The position numbers were made by a program, and so were the translations under genes. From the NCBI GenBank assembly GCA_902616145.1, contig CACMRM010000008.1, positions 1 through 35,741 on the forward strand: DNA of 35,741 nt. Reading direction: 5' to 3'. Below are positions 17,743 through 25,180 of this stretch, in pieces. The notes under the pieces were generated by a model. The model was given only the letters and a program-made list of their open reading frames with translations. It did not search any database and had not been told where the DNA came from. The first letter of the stretch is position 1. Each line of letters starts with the position of its first letter. This DNA comes from an uncultured Pelagibacteraceae bacterium (GTDB lineage: Bacteria; Pseudomonadota; Alphaproteobacteria; Pelagibacterales; Pelagibacteraceae).

Positions 17743-18866
17743 TGAGTGAAGAAATTAAAAAAGGTTTATTAGGAATAGTTGTCGATGAAACTACGATTTC
17801 ACAAGTAGTCCCAGAGCTTAGTGCATTAACTTACAGAGGTTATACAGTACAAGAACTTTGTGATAAATGTGACTTTGAGGAAGTTGCTTATTTAGTGCTC
17901 AACGGTGAATTACCAAACAGATCGCAGCTAAAAAAATTTATAAAACAAGAAAGATCCGAGAGAAAACTCTCAAAACAAATTTTAAGTGATATTAAAAAGA
18001 TGCCAAGAAATGCTCATCCAATGGATGTAATTAGAACTTGTGTGAGTTTGATGGCGCTAGAGGATAAAGATACAAAAGATAATTCTCCCAAAGCAAATAT
18101 GAGAAAAGCAATGCGGATATTTGCTAAAACACCAACAGCAGTAGCAGCTTATTTTAGGTCTAGAAAAGGAAAAAAAATTATAAACCCTAATAATAAGTTA
18201 TCTTTTTCTGAAAACTTTTTTAAAATGATGTTTAACAAAGTTCCTGATAAAGAAATTGTTCGAGCTTTTGATATATCTTTAATTTTATACGCAGAACATA
18301 GCTTTAATGTTTCAACTTTTACAGCTAGAACAATAACATCTAGTTTATCTGATCTTCATGGTGCGATTACTGGAGCAATAGCTTCATTAAAAGGTCCTCT
18401 TCACGGCGGTGCTAATGAAGCGGTTATGCATATGATGAAAGAAATTGGAAGACCTGAAAAAGCGAAAGCTTGGATTGAAAATGCTCTGGCTAAAAAGAAA
18501 GTTGTAATGGGTTTTGGACATAGGGTTTATAGAACAGGAGACTCACGTGTACCAACTATGAAACATTATATGTTTAAAGTAGCGAAGTTACTCAAAAAAG
18601 AAAAGTATACAAAAATGTATGAAATTTTAGAAAAGGTAATGCTGGATAAAAAAAATATTCATCCAAACGTCGATTTTCCGTGTGGTCCTACATATTACAT
18701 GATGGGGATTGACATTGACTTTTACACACCAATATTTGTGATGTCACGAATTACAGGATGGTCTGCGCATATTATGGAACAGCATACTTCTAACAAACTT
18801 ATAAGACCGCTATCTAAATATAGAGGTGCAGATGTAAGAGAAGTTATGCTTTTAAACCAAAGATAA
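17742..18866 (+). CDS. prpC: 2-Methylcitrate synthase
   Basis: Condenses propionyl-CoA with oxaloacetate. The 374-residue protein is a short bacterial citrate-synthase family member. Visible active-site blocks are LKGPLHGGANEAVM (substrate His), GFGHRVYRTGDSR (catalytic His, substrate Arg) and NVDFPCGPTYYMMG (catalytic Asp). The KGLLGIVVDETTISQV start and ELPNRSQLKKF resemble PrpC rather than GltA, and coupling to prpB makes methylcitrate synthase the better call, though such enzymes often also accept acetyl-CoA. The next gene starts one base after its stop. Confidence 0.9.
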   Translation: MSEEIKKGLLGIVVDETTISQVVPELSALTYRGYTVQELCDKCDFEEVAYLVLNGELPNRSQLKKFIKQERSERKLSKQILSDIKKMPRNAHPMDVIRTCVSLMALEDKDTKDNSPKANMRKAMRIFAKTPTAVAAYFRSRKGKKIINPNNKLSFSENFFKMMFNKVPDKEIVRAFDISLILYAEHSFNVSTFTARTITSSLSDLHGAITGAIASLKGPLHGGANEAVMHMMKEIGRPEKAKAWIENALAKKKVVMGFGHRVYRTGDSRVPTMKHYMFKVAKLLKKEKYTKMYEILEKVMLDKKNIHPNVDFPCGPTYYMMGIDIDFYTPIFVMSRITGWSAHIMEQHTSNKLIRPLSKYRGADVREVMLLNQR

Positions 18867-18867
18867 T

Positions 18868-19890
18868 TTGAAAATACTTCAATTTTTAAAAACAATTTTC
18901 TTTAATTTTTTAATCTTTTTCATTCTGTTAGTGATAATTGAATTAATTTTTGGAACGTGGTTTAAAAATAATTTTTCTTATCGTTTATCTTCTGAAAGAA
19001 ACATTTATAGAGTTTATAAATTTAATTTTTCAAATTATAAAGGAGAGTCTTTATATAAAAGAGACTCTAATGCATTCAGATATGATGAAACACCAATTAA
19101 AGAAAATAGTATAGATGTTGTTTTTACTGGTGGATCAACAACTAATCAAAAATTTTTAAATTACCAAGATACAATTGTGGGAAATTTGGATAATCATTTT
19201 AAGGAAAAAAAAATAGTTAATGCCGGTGTAGATGGTCTTTCAATTAGAGGTCATATAAATTCCTTTGAACTATGGTTTAATAAGATTAATAAATTAAGTC
19301 CCAAATTCTATATTTTTTACTTAGGCATAAATGATCGAAATTTATTGAATTATAAATATAAATCAGTCGATGATTTTAAAGAGTCAGATTTTAAAGGTAA
19401 TCTTAGAGAATATTTGGAGTCTAATTCCTTTTTGTACAAAAATTTTCGTCTTTTGAAGGCAAAATTATATTTAAGTTATAATATTCAAAAAGGCGCAAAT
19501 ATTGTAAATAAAAAAGGTGTTGTATATGGAGAGCGGTCTAAAAAAAAATTTATAAATTACAAAGAATTTCAATCAAACAATGGAATTAATAAATTATTTT
19601 TTGATAAGTATGTCTTATTGTTGAATACTCTTACGAATAAAGTGAGGGAGCAAAATGCTATTCCTGTTTATATAACTCAAACATCAGGTTATGGGATTAA
19701 TTCTGAGCTTTTTTCAGCATCTGTAGCTGTGATGGAACATTGTAAAAATCAAAATTTGAAATGTATAAATTTAGCTAAGGAAATCGATTTGAATTATGAT
19801 GATTTTTATGATGAATTGCATCTAAACCCCAAGGGCTCTCTAAAAGTATTTTCCTATTTATCTAAGAAATTAGAAAAAATAATAAATTGA
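18868..19890 (+). CDS. Membrane-anchored SGNH/GDSL-like hydrolase
   Basis: A 340-residue protein with one N-terminal hydrophobic helix (about residues 8-27) and an extracytoplasmic SGNH-like domain. Candidate blocks are VVFTGGSTTN (block I, serine near residue 89), FYLGINDRN (block III, Asn) and DELHLNPKG (block V, Asp-x-x-His) near residue 318. The block I GDS is GGST, as in several lineages of this superfamily. Such proteins are esterases or acetyl-group transferases acting on cell-surface glycans or lipids; the substrate is unknown. Start is TTG at 18868, one base after the prpC stop, but functional linkage to propionate use is doubtful. Confidence 0.72.
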   Translation: MKILQFLKTIFFNFLIFFILLVIIELIFGTWFKNNFSYRLSSERNIYRVYKFNFSNYKGESLYKRDSNAFRYDETPIKENSIDVVFTGGSTTNQKFLNYQDTIVGNLDNHFKEKKIVNAGVDGLSIRGHINSFELWFNKINKLSPKFYIFYLGINDRNLLNYKYKSVDDFKESDFKGNLREYLESNSFLYKNFRLLKAKLYLSYNIQKGANIVNKKGVVYGERSKKKFINYKEFQSNNGINKLFFDKYVLLLNTLTNKVREQNAIPVYITQTSGYGINSELFSASVAVMEHCKNQNLKCINLAKEIDLNYDDFYDELHLNPKGSLKVFSYLSKKLEKIIN

Positions 19891-19916
19891 TTTATATCCA
19901 TAAATTCAAGTATAAA
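19887..19916 (+). promoter_or_regulatory. Candidate promoter before the 61-residue protein
   Basis: TTGATT (19887-19892), overlapping the stop codon of the SGNH-like gene, and TATAAA (19911-19916), with an 18-base spacer. Expected transcription start is near 19923, two bases before ATG 19925, so again an almost leaderless transcript. Confidence 0.4.
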
Positions 19917-19924
19917 GTCTTATT

Positions 19925-20110
19925 ATGACTTTAACTAATTTACTTTTATTTTTTATTCTAGTCACACTAGCCACTTACACATTTATGCCTTGGAAAGGGA
20001 TAGATAAAGGTTCATTAGTAAAAGTAGCGTCTCAGTGGTTTATGTGGTTTGCTGTTTTTGCAATCATTATTTTTATATCTACTTTTTTTGGGATTGAAGT
20101 TTCTGGATAA
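19925..20110 (+). CDS. Small two-helix membrane protein, unknown function
   Basis: Unrecognised 61-residue protein with two hydrophobic helices (about residues 4-20 and 35-56) separated by PWKGIDKGSLVKVASQ. It has its own candidate promoter, and its last codons overlap the start of the homocysteine methyltransferase by about 17 bases, suggesting that translation of the two is linked. No functional motif is visible. Small proteins of this kind are easily missed, but the promoter and clean membrane topology support it as a real gene. Confidence 0.65.
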   Translation: MTLTNLLLFFILVTLATYTFMPWKGIDKGSLVKVASQWFMWFAVFAIIIFISTFFGIEVSG

Positions 20111-20996
20111 TAATTTTTTTCAACAAACAAGAATTTTAGATGGGGGCATGGGTCAGGAACTCCTTAACCGTGGAGTAAAACCTCACGGAACTCTGTGGGG
20201 AGCCTCAGCATTATATAATCGAAAATATCACAAAACAGTTGTCAAAACGCATTTAGATTTTATAAAAGCTGGAGCAGAAATTATAGTGACTAATAGCTTT
20301 GGTAGTAGAAAAAGAAGGCTCATCGAAAATGCTTTGGTAAAAGAATATAAAAATCTTAACGTTCTAGCTGGAAAATTAGCTAAAAGAGCTGTTACGATGT
20401 CCAAGAAAAAGGTTTTAATTGCTGGAAGTTTGCCTCCTCAAAACTTTACTTATTTTGCTGATCTTGGAAAAGATTTAAAATTTATAAAGGAAAGTTTTAA
20501 ATCTCAGGCAAAATATCTCAATCCATATGTGGATTTCTTTTATCTAGATGTAATGAGTAGTTGGAAAGAATGTTCATTAGGTTTAAATGCAATTAAAAAA
20601 TACAAGAAAAAAATTTTAGTCGGTATCCACATTAGGAGTAAAGGATTGTTACCCTCAGGTGAAAAATTTATAACTGTTGCAAAAAAAGTTCAAAAACATA
20701 AACCCATTGGAATTATGGCTTCTTGTGTTTCTTTTGAGGATTTAAACGAAGTTATACAAGATGCAAAAAAACTTAAAGTCCCATTTGGGTTTAAAATTAA
20801 TGCTTTTGAACATATTCCGCCAGGTTGGAAACCAGATTCGAATAATCCAAAAGTTCAGCTTGGAAAAAGAAAAGATCTTACTCCCAAAAAGTTCCTTGAA
20901 ATTTGTAAAAAATTAAAGAGCAATGGAGCAAAAATCATTGGAGGATGTTGCGAAATTACTCCAAAACATATCGAAAAATTAAAGTCTTTAGTGTGA
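20094..20996 (+). CDS. Homocysteine S-methyltransferase family protein
   Basis: Zinc-dependent methyltransferase that forms methionine from homocysteine using a methylated donor (S-methylmethionine, SAM or a betaine). TRILDGGMGQELLNRG at the N-terminus is the family signature. The zinc cysteines are expected in IMASCVSFED and IIGGCCEITPKHIEKL near the C-terminus. The frame is open to 20049, but the extra residues read as a hydrophobic stretch copied out of frame from the preceding gene; TTG 20094 (300 aa) gives a sensible start. The 3' end overlaps the convergent proW-like gene by 9 bases. Which methyl donor is used cannot be read directly; the neighbouring betaine-type binding proteins make a betaine worth testing. 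Confidence 0.85.
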   Translation: MKFLDNNFFQQTRILDGGMGQELLNRGVKPHGTLWGASALYNRKYHKTVVKTHLDFIKAGAEIIVTNSFGSRKRRLIENALVKEYKNLNVLAGKLAKRAVTMSKKKVLIAGSLPPQNFTYFADLGKDLKFIKESFKSQAKYLNPYVDFFYLDVMSSWKECSLGLNAIKKYKKKILVGIHIRSKGLLPSGEKFITVAKKVQKHKPIGIMASCVSFEDLNEVIQDAKKLKVPFGFKINAFEHIPPGWKPDSNNPKVQLGKRKDLTPKKFLEICKKLKSNGAKIIGGCCEITPKHIEKLKSLV

Positions 20997-21839
20997 TTTA
21001 ATTATTTTTTGTGTAATTCTATCTAATATAATTGCTAGAATTACAATTCCTGTTCCGCCAATAACTGCAGAGCCAACATCGAGCCTTCCCAGAGCAATAT
21101 ATACTGTTAAGCCTAGTCCTCCTGCACCTATTAAAGCAGCAATAACTACCATAGATAAAGCAAGCATTAGAGTTTGATTAACTCCTGCCATTATAGTTTT
21201 TAAAGACAAAGGAATTTCAATTTTGATTAATATTAAGAATCTTGTAAGTCCTAAACTAGATCCTGCCTCTTTAAATCCTTTACCAACTTGCCTAATACCT
21301 AAATTTGTTAATCGAATAATTGGTGGTAAAGCAAATATAATTGTAGCAACTACTCCAGGAGTTAAGCCAACTCCAAAAAGCATAACTACAGGTATTAAAT
21401 ATACGAAACTTGGTATTGTTTGCATTATATCAAGTATAGGACGTAAAATAATTTCAAAAGTGTTACTTCTTGAAGCAATGATACCAAGAGGAATTCCAAT
21501 TAACATACAAAATAAAACAGCAGTAAAAATCATTGCAAGCGTGGTCATACTTTCTGACCAAAGGTCAACAAGATCAATAAAAAGTAAACTTAAAAAAGAA
21601 AATATTGCAAATTTAATTCCATTTGTTCTGTAAGCGAAAATTATAAATATTAAAAGTATGATCGGAAAAGGAATAAAATTAAAAAGAGAGTCTAAACTAT
21701 TTAATACAGTGTCTATAGGTGCTGAAATTTTTTTAAAGAGTGGCCTTTGTTCAAACAGCCACTCTTTAATATTTCCTTCTATCCATTCACCTATTGGAAT
21801 GTATATTTCGTAATCTGATGGGGCTAATTTTAAACTCAT
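20988..21839 (-). CDS. proW: ABC transporter permease, glycine betaine/proline type (ProW-like)
   Basis: Inner-membrane permease of 283 residues. After a ~50-residue N-terminal region ending in IDTVLNSLDSLFNF there are about six hydrophobic helices. The ABC-permease EAA loop (EAGSSLGLTRFLILIKIEIP) lies near residue 190. It probably moves glycine betaine or a related quaternary amine delivered by the ProX proteins encoded just upstream (18-base gap). ATG 21839 is weakly supported by an upstream AGGTT. No ATPase (ProV) gene adjoins; the gene runs straight into the convergent methyltransferase with a 9-base overlap. Confidence 0.92.
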   Translation of the reverse strand: MSLKLAPSDYEIYIPIGEWIEGNIKEWLFEQRPLFKKISAPIDTVLNSLDSLFNFIPFPIILLIFIIFAYRTNGIKFAIFSFLSLLFIDLVDLWSESMTTLAMIFTAVLFCMLIGIPLGIIASRSNTFEIILRPILDIMQTIPSFVYLIPVVMLFGVGLTPGVVATIIFALPPIIRLTNLGIRQVGKGFKEAGSSLGLTRFLILIKIEIPLSLKTIMAGVNQTLMLALSMVVIAALIGAGGLGLTVYIALGRLDVGSAVIGGTGIVILAIILDRITQKIIKSH

Positions 21840-21857
21840 TAAAATTAACCTGAACCT

Positions 21858-22799
21858 TTACTTGATCCAACTATCAAACGTACTTTGATTAGCTTTTATC
21901 CATTCAGCTGCGTGTTTCTTAATAGCTTTTTCGCTTTTCTCACCCTTGTTCATCTTCAAGTTCTGAGCAGCAATATCTCCAAGAGGTATTGAGGCTTTTT
22001 TAAGCATTTTTTCTACCTTTGGATTTGCTTTAAGAAAATCTACGTTAGCTGCTGGTCTAATGTCATCAGCACCAAAACCTAAATTTACTTTAGATTTTGT
22101 AGCATTAGCGATCTTAGTAGGTTTTGTTTTACTGTATGGAACTTCAATCCAAACTACATCTTTACCAAGTTTTAAAGCACCAACAGTCCAATTAGGCGTC
22201 CATGTGTAAAACAGAATTGATTTTCCATTTTTATACTTAGACACTGCATCTGCCATTGAAGCCGAGTAGTCTGCTTTTACTGGATTGATAAATTCACCTA
22301 ATCCAAGTTCATCAAAGTGTTTTGTGATTTGTTTTTCACAACCCCAACCCGGAGGGCAAGCAACCATGTCTGCTTTTCCATCTCCATTTGAGTCAAACTC
22401 TTTTGCATGTTTTTTGATATCCATTACGCTTTTGATACCAAATTTATCTGCTGATTTTTTATCGATTAAGTAACCTTGGGCTCCTCCACCTTTCATTACA
22501 TAACCAACTGGTTTAACTTTTCCTTTAGATTCTGAAATGTAACCATCATGAGTTCCGAACCAGCCGTTCACCCATAAATCAACATCACCTGATGTTGCCG
22601 CTACATAAAACACTTGAGGTTTCATTACAGTTGGGCCTGAAACTTTGTAACCCATTTTCTCAAGAGCTGCCTTATAGATCTCAGCCTGAAAATAACCTGT
22701 ATCCCAGTCTGCCTTACCCATTTTGATCTCATTGGCAAATACAGCACTACTAATAGTAATAGCTGTAATTATTGATACTAAATGTTTAAAATATCTCAT
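21858..22799 (-). CDS. proX: Glycine betaine/quaternary amine binding protein ProX, copy 1
   Basis: Periplasmic solute-binding protein of 313 residues. A signal peptide ends at about residue 22 (SSAVFA). The ligand-binding aromatic box of ProX is retained: Trp76/Trp80 in DLWVNGWFG, Trp in PPGWGCE and Trp in FYTWTPNW. DSNGDGKAD is the Ca-loop-like segment seen in E. coli ProX. The likely ligand is glycine betaine or proline betaine; a broader methylated amine range is possible. A perfect Shine-Dalgarno AGGAGG lies 4 bases before the ATG, which is unusual for this window and predicts strong translation. It is a tandem paralogue of the next gene. Confidence 0.93.
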   Translation of the reverse strand: MRYFKHLVSIITAITISSAVFANEIKMGKADWDTGYFQAEIYKAALEKMGYKVSGPTVMKPQVFYVAATSGDVDLWVNGWFGTHDGYISESKGKVKPVGYVMKGGGAQGYLIDKKSADKFGIKSVMDIKKHAKEFDSNGDGKADMVACPPGWGCEKQITKHFDELGLGEFINPVKADYSASMADAVSKYKNGKSILFYTWTPNWTVGALKLGKDVVWIEVPYSKTKPTKIANATKSKVNLGFGADDIRPAANVDFLKANPKVEKMLKKASIPLGDIAAQNLKMNKGEKSEKAIKKHAAEWIKANQSTFDSWIK

Positions 22800-22880
22800 C
22801 TTCCCTCCTAAATTTATAAAATTTTAACATGTATAAATTTTGAATGTAACCGTAATACAACTAAAAAGTGAGATATGTCT

Positions 22881-22906
22881 TATATGCGCACTATCGTGCG
22901 CATATA
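22881..22906 (-). repeat. Perfect 11-bp GC-containing hairpin between the two proX genes
   Basis: TATATGCGCAC (22881-22891), a 4-base loop (22892-22895) and the exact reverse complement GTGCGCATATA (22896-22906) lie in the 128-base gap between the proX copies, 22 bases past the stop of copy 2. The GTGCGC core is unusual in such an AT-rich sequence, so the structure has probably been kept by selection. It has no adjacent T-run on the minus strand. It could be an RNA processing or stabilising stem, a weak terminator or an operator dyad. Confidence 0.75.
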
Positions 22907-22927
22907 TTCTTATTTGCTAATTTATTT

Positions 22928-23869
22928 TTAGTTTATCCAACTATTAAAAGTTTTTTGATTTGATTTAATCCACTCTTCAGCATGTTTCTTTATTGCTTTT
23001 TCACTTTTCTCACCCTTATTCATTTTTAAGTTCTGAGCAGCAATATCAGCTAAAGGAATAGATGCTTTTTTTAAAAACTTTTCTACTTTTGGATTAGCTT
23101 TTAAAAAATCAACATTTGCAGCCGGTCTAATGTCGTTCACACCAAATCCCATATTAAGTTTTGACTTTGTTGCATTTGGTACGCTAACAACTTTTGTTTC
23201 ACTAAAAGGAGCTTCGATCCAAACTACATCTTCACCTAATTTTAAAGTGCCGACTGTCCAGTTCGGAGTCCAAGTATAAAATAAAACAGATTTACCATTT
23301 TTATATCTTGAAATTATATCTGCCATAGCAGCTGAGTAATCTGCTTTTATTGGATTAATAAATTCACCCAGACCAAGTTCCTCAAAATGTCTTGATATAA
23401 TTTTTTCGCAACCCCATCCTGGATGGCAAGCAACCATATCTGCTTTACCATCGCCATTTGAGTCAAACTCTTTAGCGTGATTTTTTATATCCATTACAGA
23501 TTTAATGTTAAATTTATCTGCAGTTTTTTTGTCAATTAAGTAACCTTGCAAGCCACCACTTTTTGCAACGAAACCAACAGGCTTAACCTTACCCATTGCC
23601 TCTTTGACATAAGAATCGTGATTTCCAAACCATCCATTAACCCAAAGATCCATATCTCCTGCAGCTGCCGCAACATAAAATACCTGTGGTTTCATAACAG
23701 TCGGGCCTGTAACTTTATAACCCATTTTTTCTAGTGCTTTTTTATAAACTTCTGCTTGAAAATAACCTGTATCCCAATCAGCTTTACCCATTTTTATTTC
23801 TTTTGCATTTATTGATAAACTTAATGTTGAAACAAAAACTATTGTTATTAATATTTTTAATAATTTCAT
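22928..23869 (-). CDS. proX: Glycine betaine/quaternary amine binding protein ProX, copy 2
   Basis: Second 313-residue ProX-type binding protein, identical to copy 1 at most positions by eye, with the same length and signal peptide (cut near residue 22, SINAKE). The Trp box is intact (DLWVNGWFG, HPGWGCE, FYTWTPNW). Differences include CHPGWGCE against CPPGWGCE next to the ligand site, and SETKVVSVPNATKSKLNMGFGVNDI against SKTKPTKIANATKSKVNLGFGADDI. A clear Shine-Dalgarno AAGGA precedes the ATG by about five bases, and TATAAT lies upstream as a likely -10. The two copies probably bind related but not identical ligands, or differ in expression. Confidence 0.92.
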   Translation of the reverse strand: MKLLKILITIVFVSTLSLSINAKEIKMGKADWDTGYFQAEVYKKALEKMGYKVTGPTVMKPQVFYVAAAAGDMDLWVNGWFGNHDSYVKEAMGKVKPVGFVAKSGGLQGYLIDKKTADKFNIKSVMDIKNHAKEFDSNGDGKADMVACHPGWGCEKIISRHFEELGLGEFINPIKADYSAAMADIISRYKNGKSVLFYTWTPNWTVGTLKLGEDVVWIEAPFSETKVVSVPNATKSKLNMGFGVNDIRPAANVDFLKANPKVEKFLKKASIPLADIAAQNLKMNKGEKSEKAIKKHAEEWIKSNQKTFNSWIN

Positions 23870-23953
23870 AATTATCCTTCTGTTGATATTATATTAATTT
23901 ATAAAGAATTTTAATGAAAAGAGAGTATTGTCGCAGAAATATTTAAAGTTGAT

Positions 23954-24352
23954 TTAATCTTTTTTACACTTTTTACAGATACCAAAAAATTCTAAGTTAA
24001 ATCTTTTAAATTTCATTCCTTTTTTATGATTAAAACCTGATAAATATTTTGAAAGTTTGGTATCGCTGATCTCATCAACCATTTCGCAACTTTCACAAAT
24101 TGAAAATGCTGTTGCTTTTGAAATTTCACAATCTGAGCTTCTGCATGCAACAAAAGCATTTTTACTTTCTATTTTATGAATTTTTCCCATTCCAATCAAC
24201 TTATCCAATGCTCGATAAATTTGTTGAGGGGCTTTAATTCCTTTTTTTTGTACATTAAATAATATGGAATAAGCTTTTAAAGGACCTTTTGCTTTTTGAA
24301 TAATATCTAAAACTATTTGTTGGTTTCTAGAAAGTGTTTGTGCTCTTGCCAT
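23954..24352 (-). CDS. zur: Fur-family zinc uptake regulator (Zur)
   Basis: A 132-residue Fur-family repressor with an N-terminal winged helix (LSRNQQIVLDIIQKAKGPLKAYSIL, APQQIYRALDKLIGMGKIHKIES) and a C-terminal metal domain. CESC (about residues 93-96) and the terminal CKKC form the structural zinc site. Between them, where relatives have histidines, the sequence reads ACRSSDCEISKATAFSI, with Cys instead. It follows znuB by 23 bases, so it is co-transcribed with znuCB. The tandem palindromes between znuC and znuA are its expected binding sites, making the module autoregulated. Confidence 0.9.
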   Translation of the reverse strand: MARAQTLSRNQQIVLDIIQKAKGPLKAYSILFNVQKKGIKAPQQIYRALDKLIGMGKIHKIESKNAFVACRSSDCEISKATAFSICESCEMVDEISDTKLSKYLSGFNHKKGMKFKRFNLEFFGICKKCKKD

Positions 24353-24375
24353 AAATATAATTTACTAATTAATTA

Positions 24376-25179
24376 TCATTTTTTCAATTCGGAATATTTT
24401 TTAAACTTTAAAAGTGAAAAACAAAAAAGTATTAAAGCTGCGGTTATTATTGATGGACCTGATGCGGTATTAAATTCTAAAGAAGAAAATAATCCTATTA
24501 AAATAGATAATAGTCCTCCAATTGTCGATAAAATAACCATCTGTAATGGATTGTTAGATATATTTCTTGCAAGAGCTGCGGGAATTATTAGCATTCCAGT
24601 TATTAAAAGAAGTCCGACTATTTTAATTGAAATAGCAATTATTGCTGCCATCAAAATTGTGAATATTGCATTATACCTATCAGGGTTCATCCCTTCTGCT
24701 TTAGCTAAATCATAATTTATTGTGGAAGCAAACAAAGGTTTCCAAATAATCTTTAAAATTATTAAAATAAATACGCCACCACCCCAAATTAATAACAAAT
24801 CACTTTGACTTACAGCTAATATATCGCCAAATAACAAACCCATAACATCAAATCTAATAGTTGTTAAAAATCCAATAATTACAAGTCCTATTGCTAGCGA
24901 TGAATGGGCTAATAAACCTAACAAAGCATCGTTAGGAAGATTTGTTTTAGTTTGTAATTGAAGGAGAAAAATTGCTAAAACTGCTGATATTAAAAAAACT
25001 GAAAAAGCAATATTAAGTTCAAATACCAAAGCCATAGTTACACCTAATAAAGCTGAATGCGCAAGTGTACCTGCAAAAAAAGACAATCTTCTCCAAATTA
25101 CAAAGCATCCTATTGGACCTGTTATTAAAGCTATTCCAATTCCTGCAAGTAAAGCTCTTATAAAAAAATCATTAAGCAT
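24376..25179 (-). CDS. znuB: Zinc ABC transporter permease ZnuB
   Basis: Inner-membrane permease of the ABC-3 (metal) family, 267 residues with seven to nine hydrophobic helices. GIALITGPIGCFVIWRRLSFFAGTLAHSALLGV near the N-terminus (GxxxGCFVIWRRMxFFGDALSHS-like) and ITGMLIIPAALARNIS are hallmark segments. It lies one base after znuC and before zur. Zinc is preferred over manganese because of the Zur linkage and the His-rich ZnuA. Confidence 0.95.
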   Translation of the reverse strand: MLNDFFIRALLAGIGIALITGPIGCFVIWRRLSFFAGTLAHSALLGVTMALVFELNIAFSVFLISAVLAIFLLQLQTKTNLPNDALLGLLAHSSLAIGLVIIGFLTTIRFDVMGLLFGDILAVSQSDLLLIWGGGVFILIILKIIWKPLFASTINYDLAKAEGMNPDRYNAIFTILMAAIIAISIKIVGLLLITGMLIIPAALARNISNNPLQMVILSTIGGLLSILIGLFSSLEFNTASGPSIITAALILFCFSLLKFKKYSELKK

Positions 25180-25180
25180 A

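Noticed and set aside
20049-20093. Longer N-terminus for the homocysteine methyltransferase
   Set aside because: The added residues are a hydrophobic run produced by reading the membrane-protein gene out of frame; the family signature starts right after TTG 20094.
19891-20093. A SAM-responsive riboswitch upstream of the homocysteine methyltransferase
   Set aside because: SAM-V elements precede methionine genes in this clade, but this stretch is coding for the 61-residue protein and no matching conserved core or pseudoknot was seen by eye.
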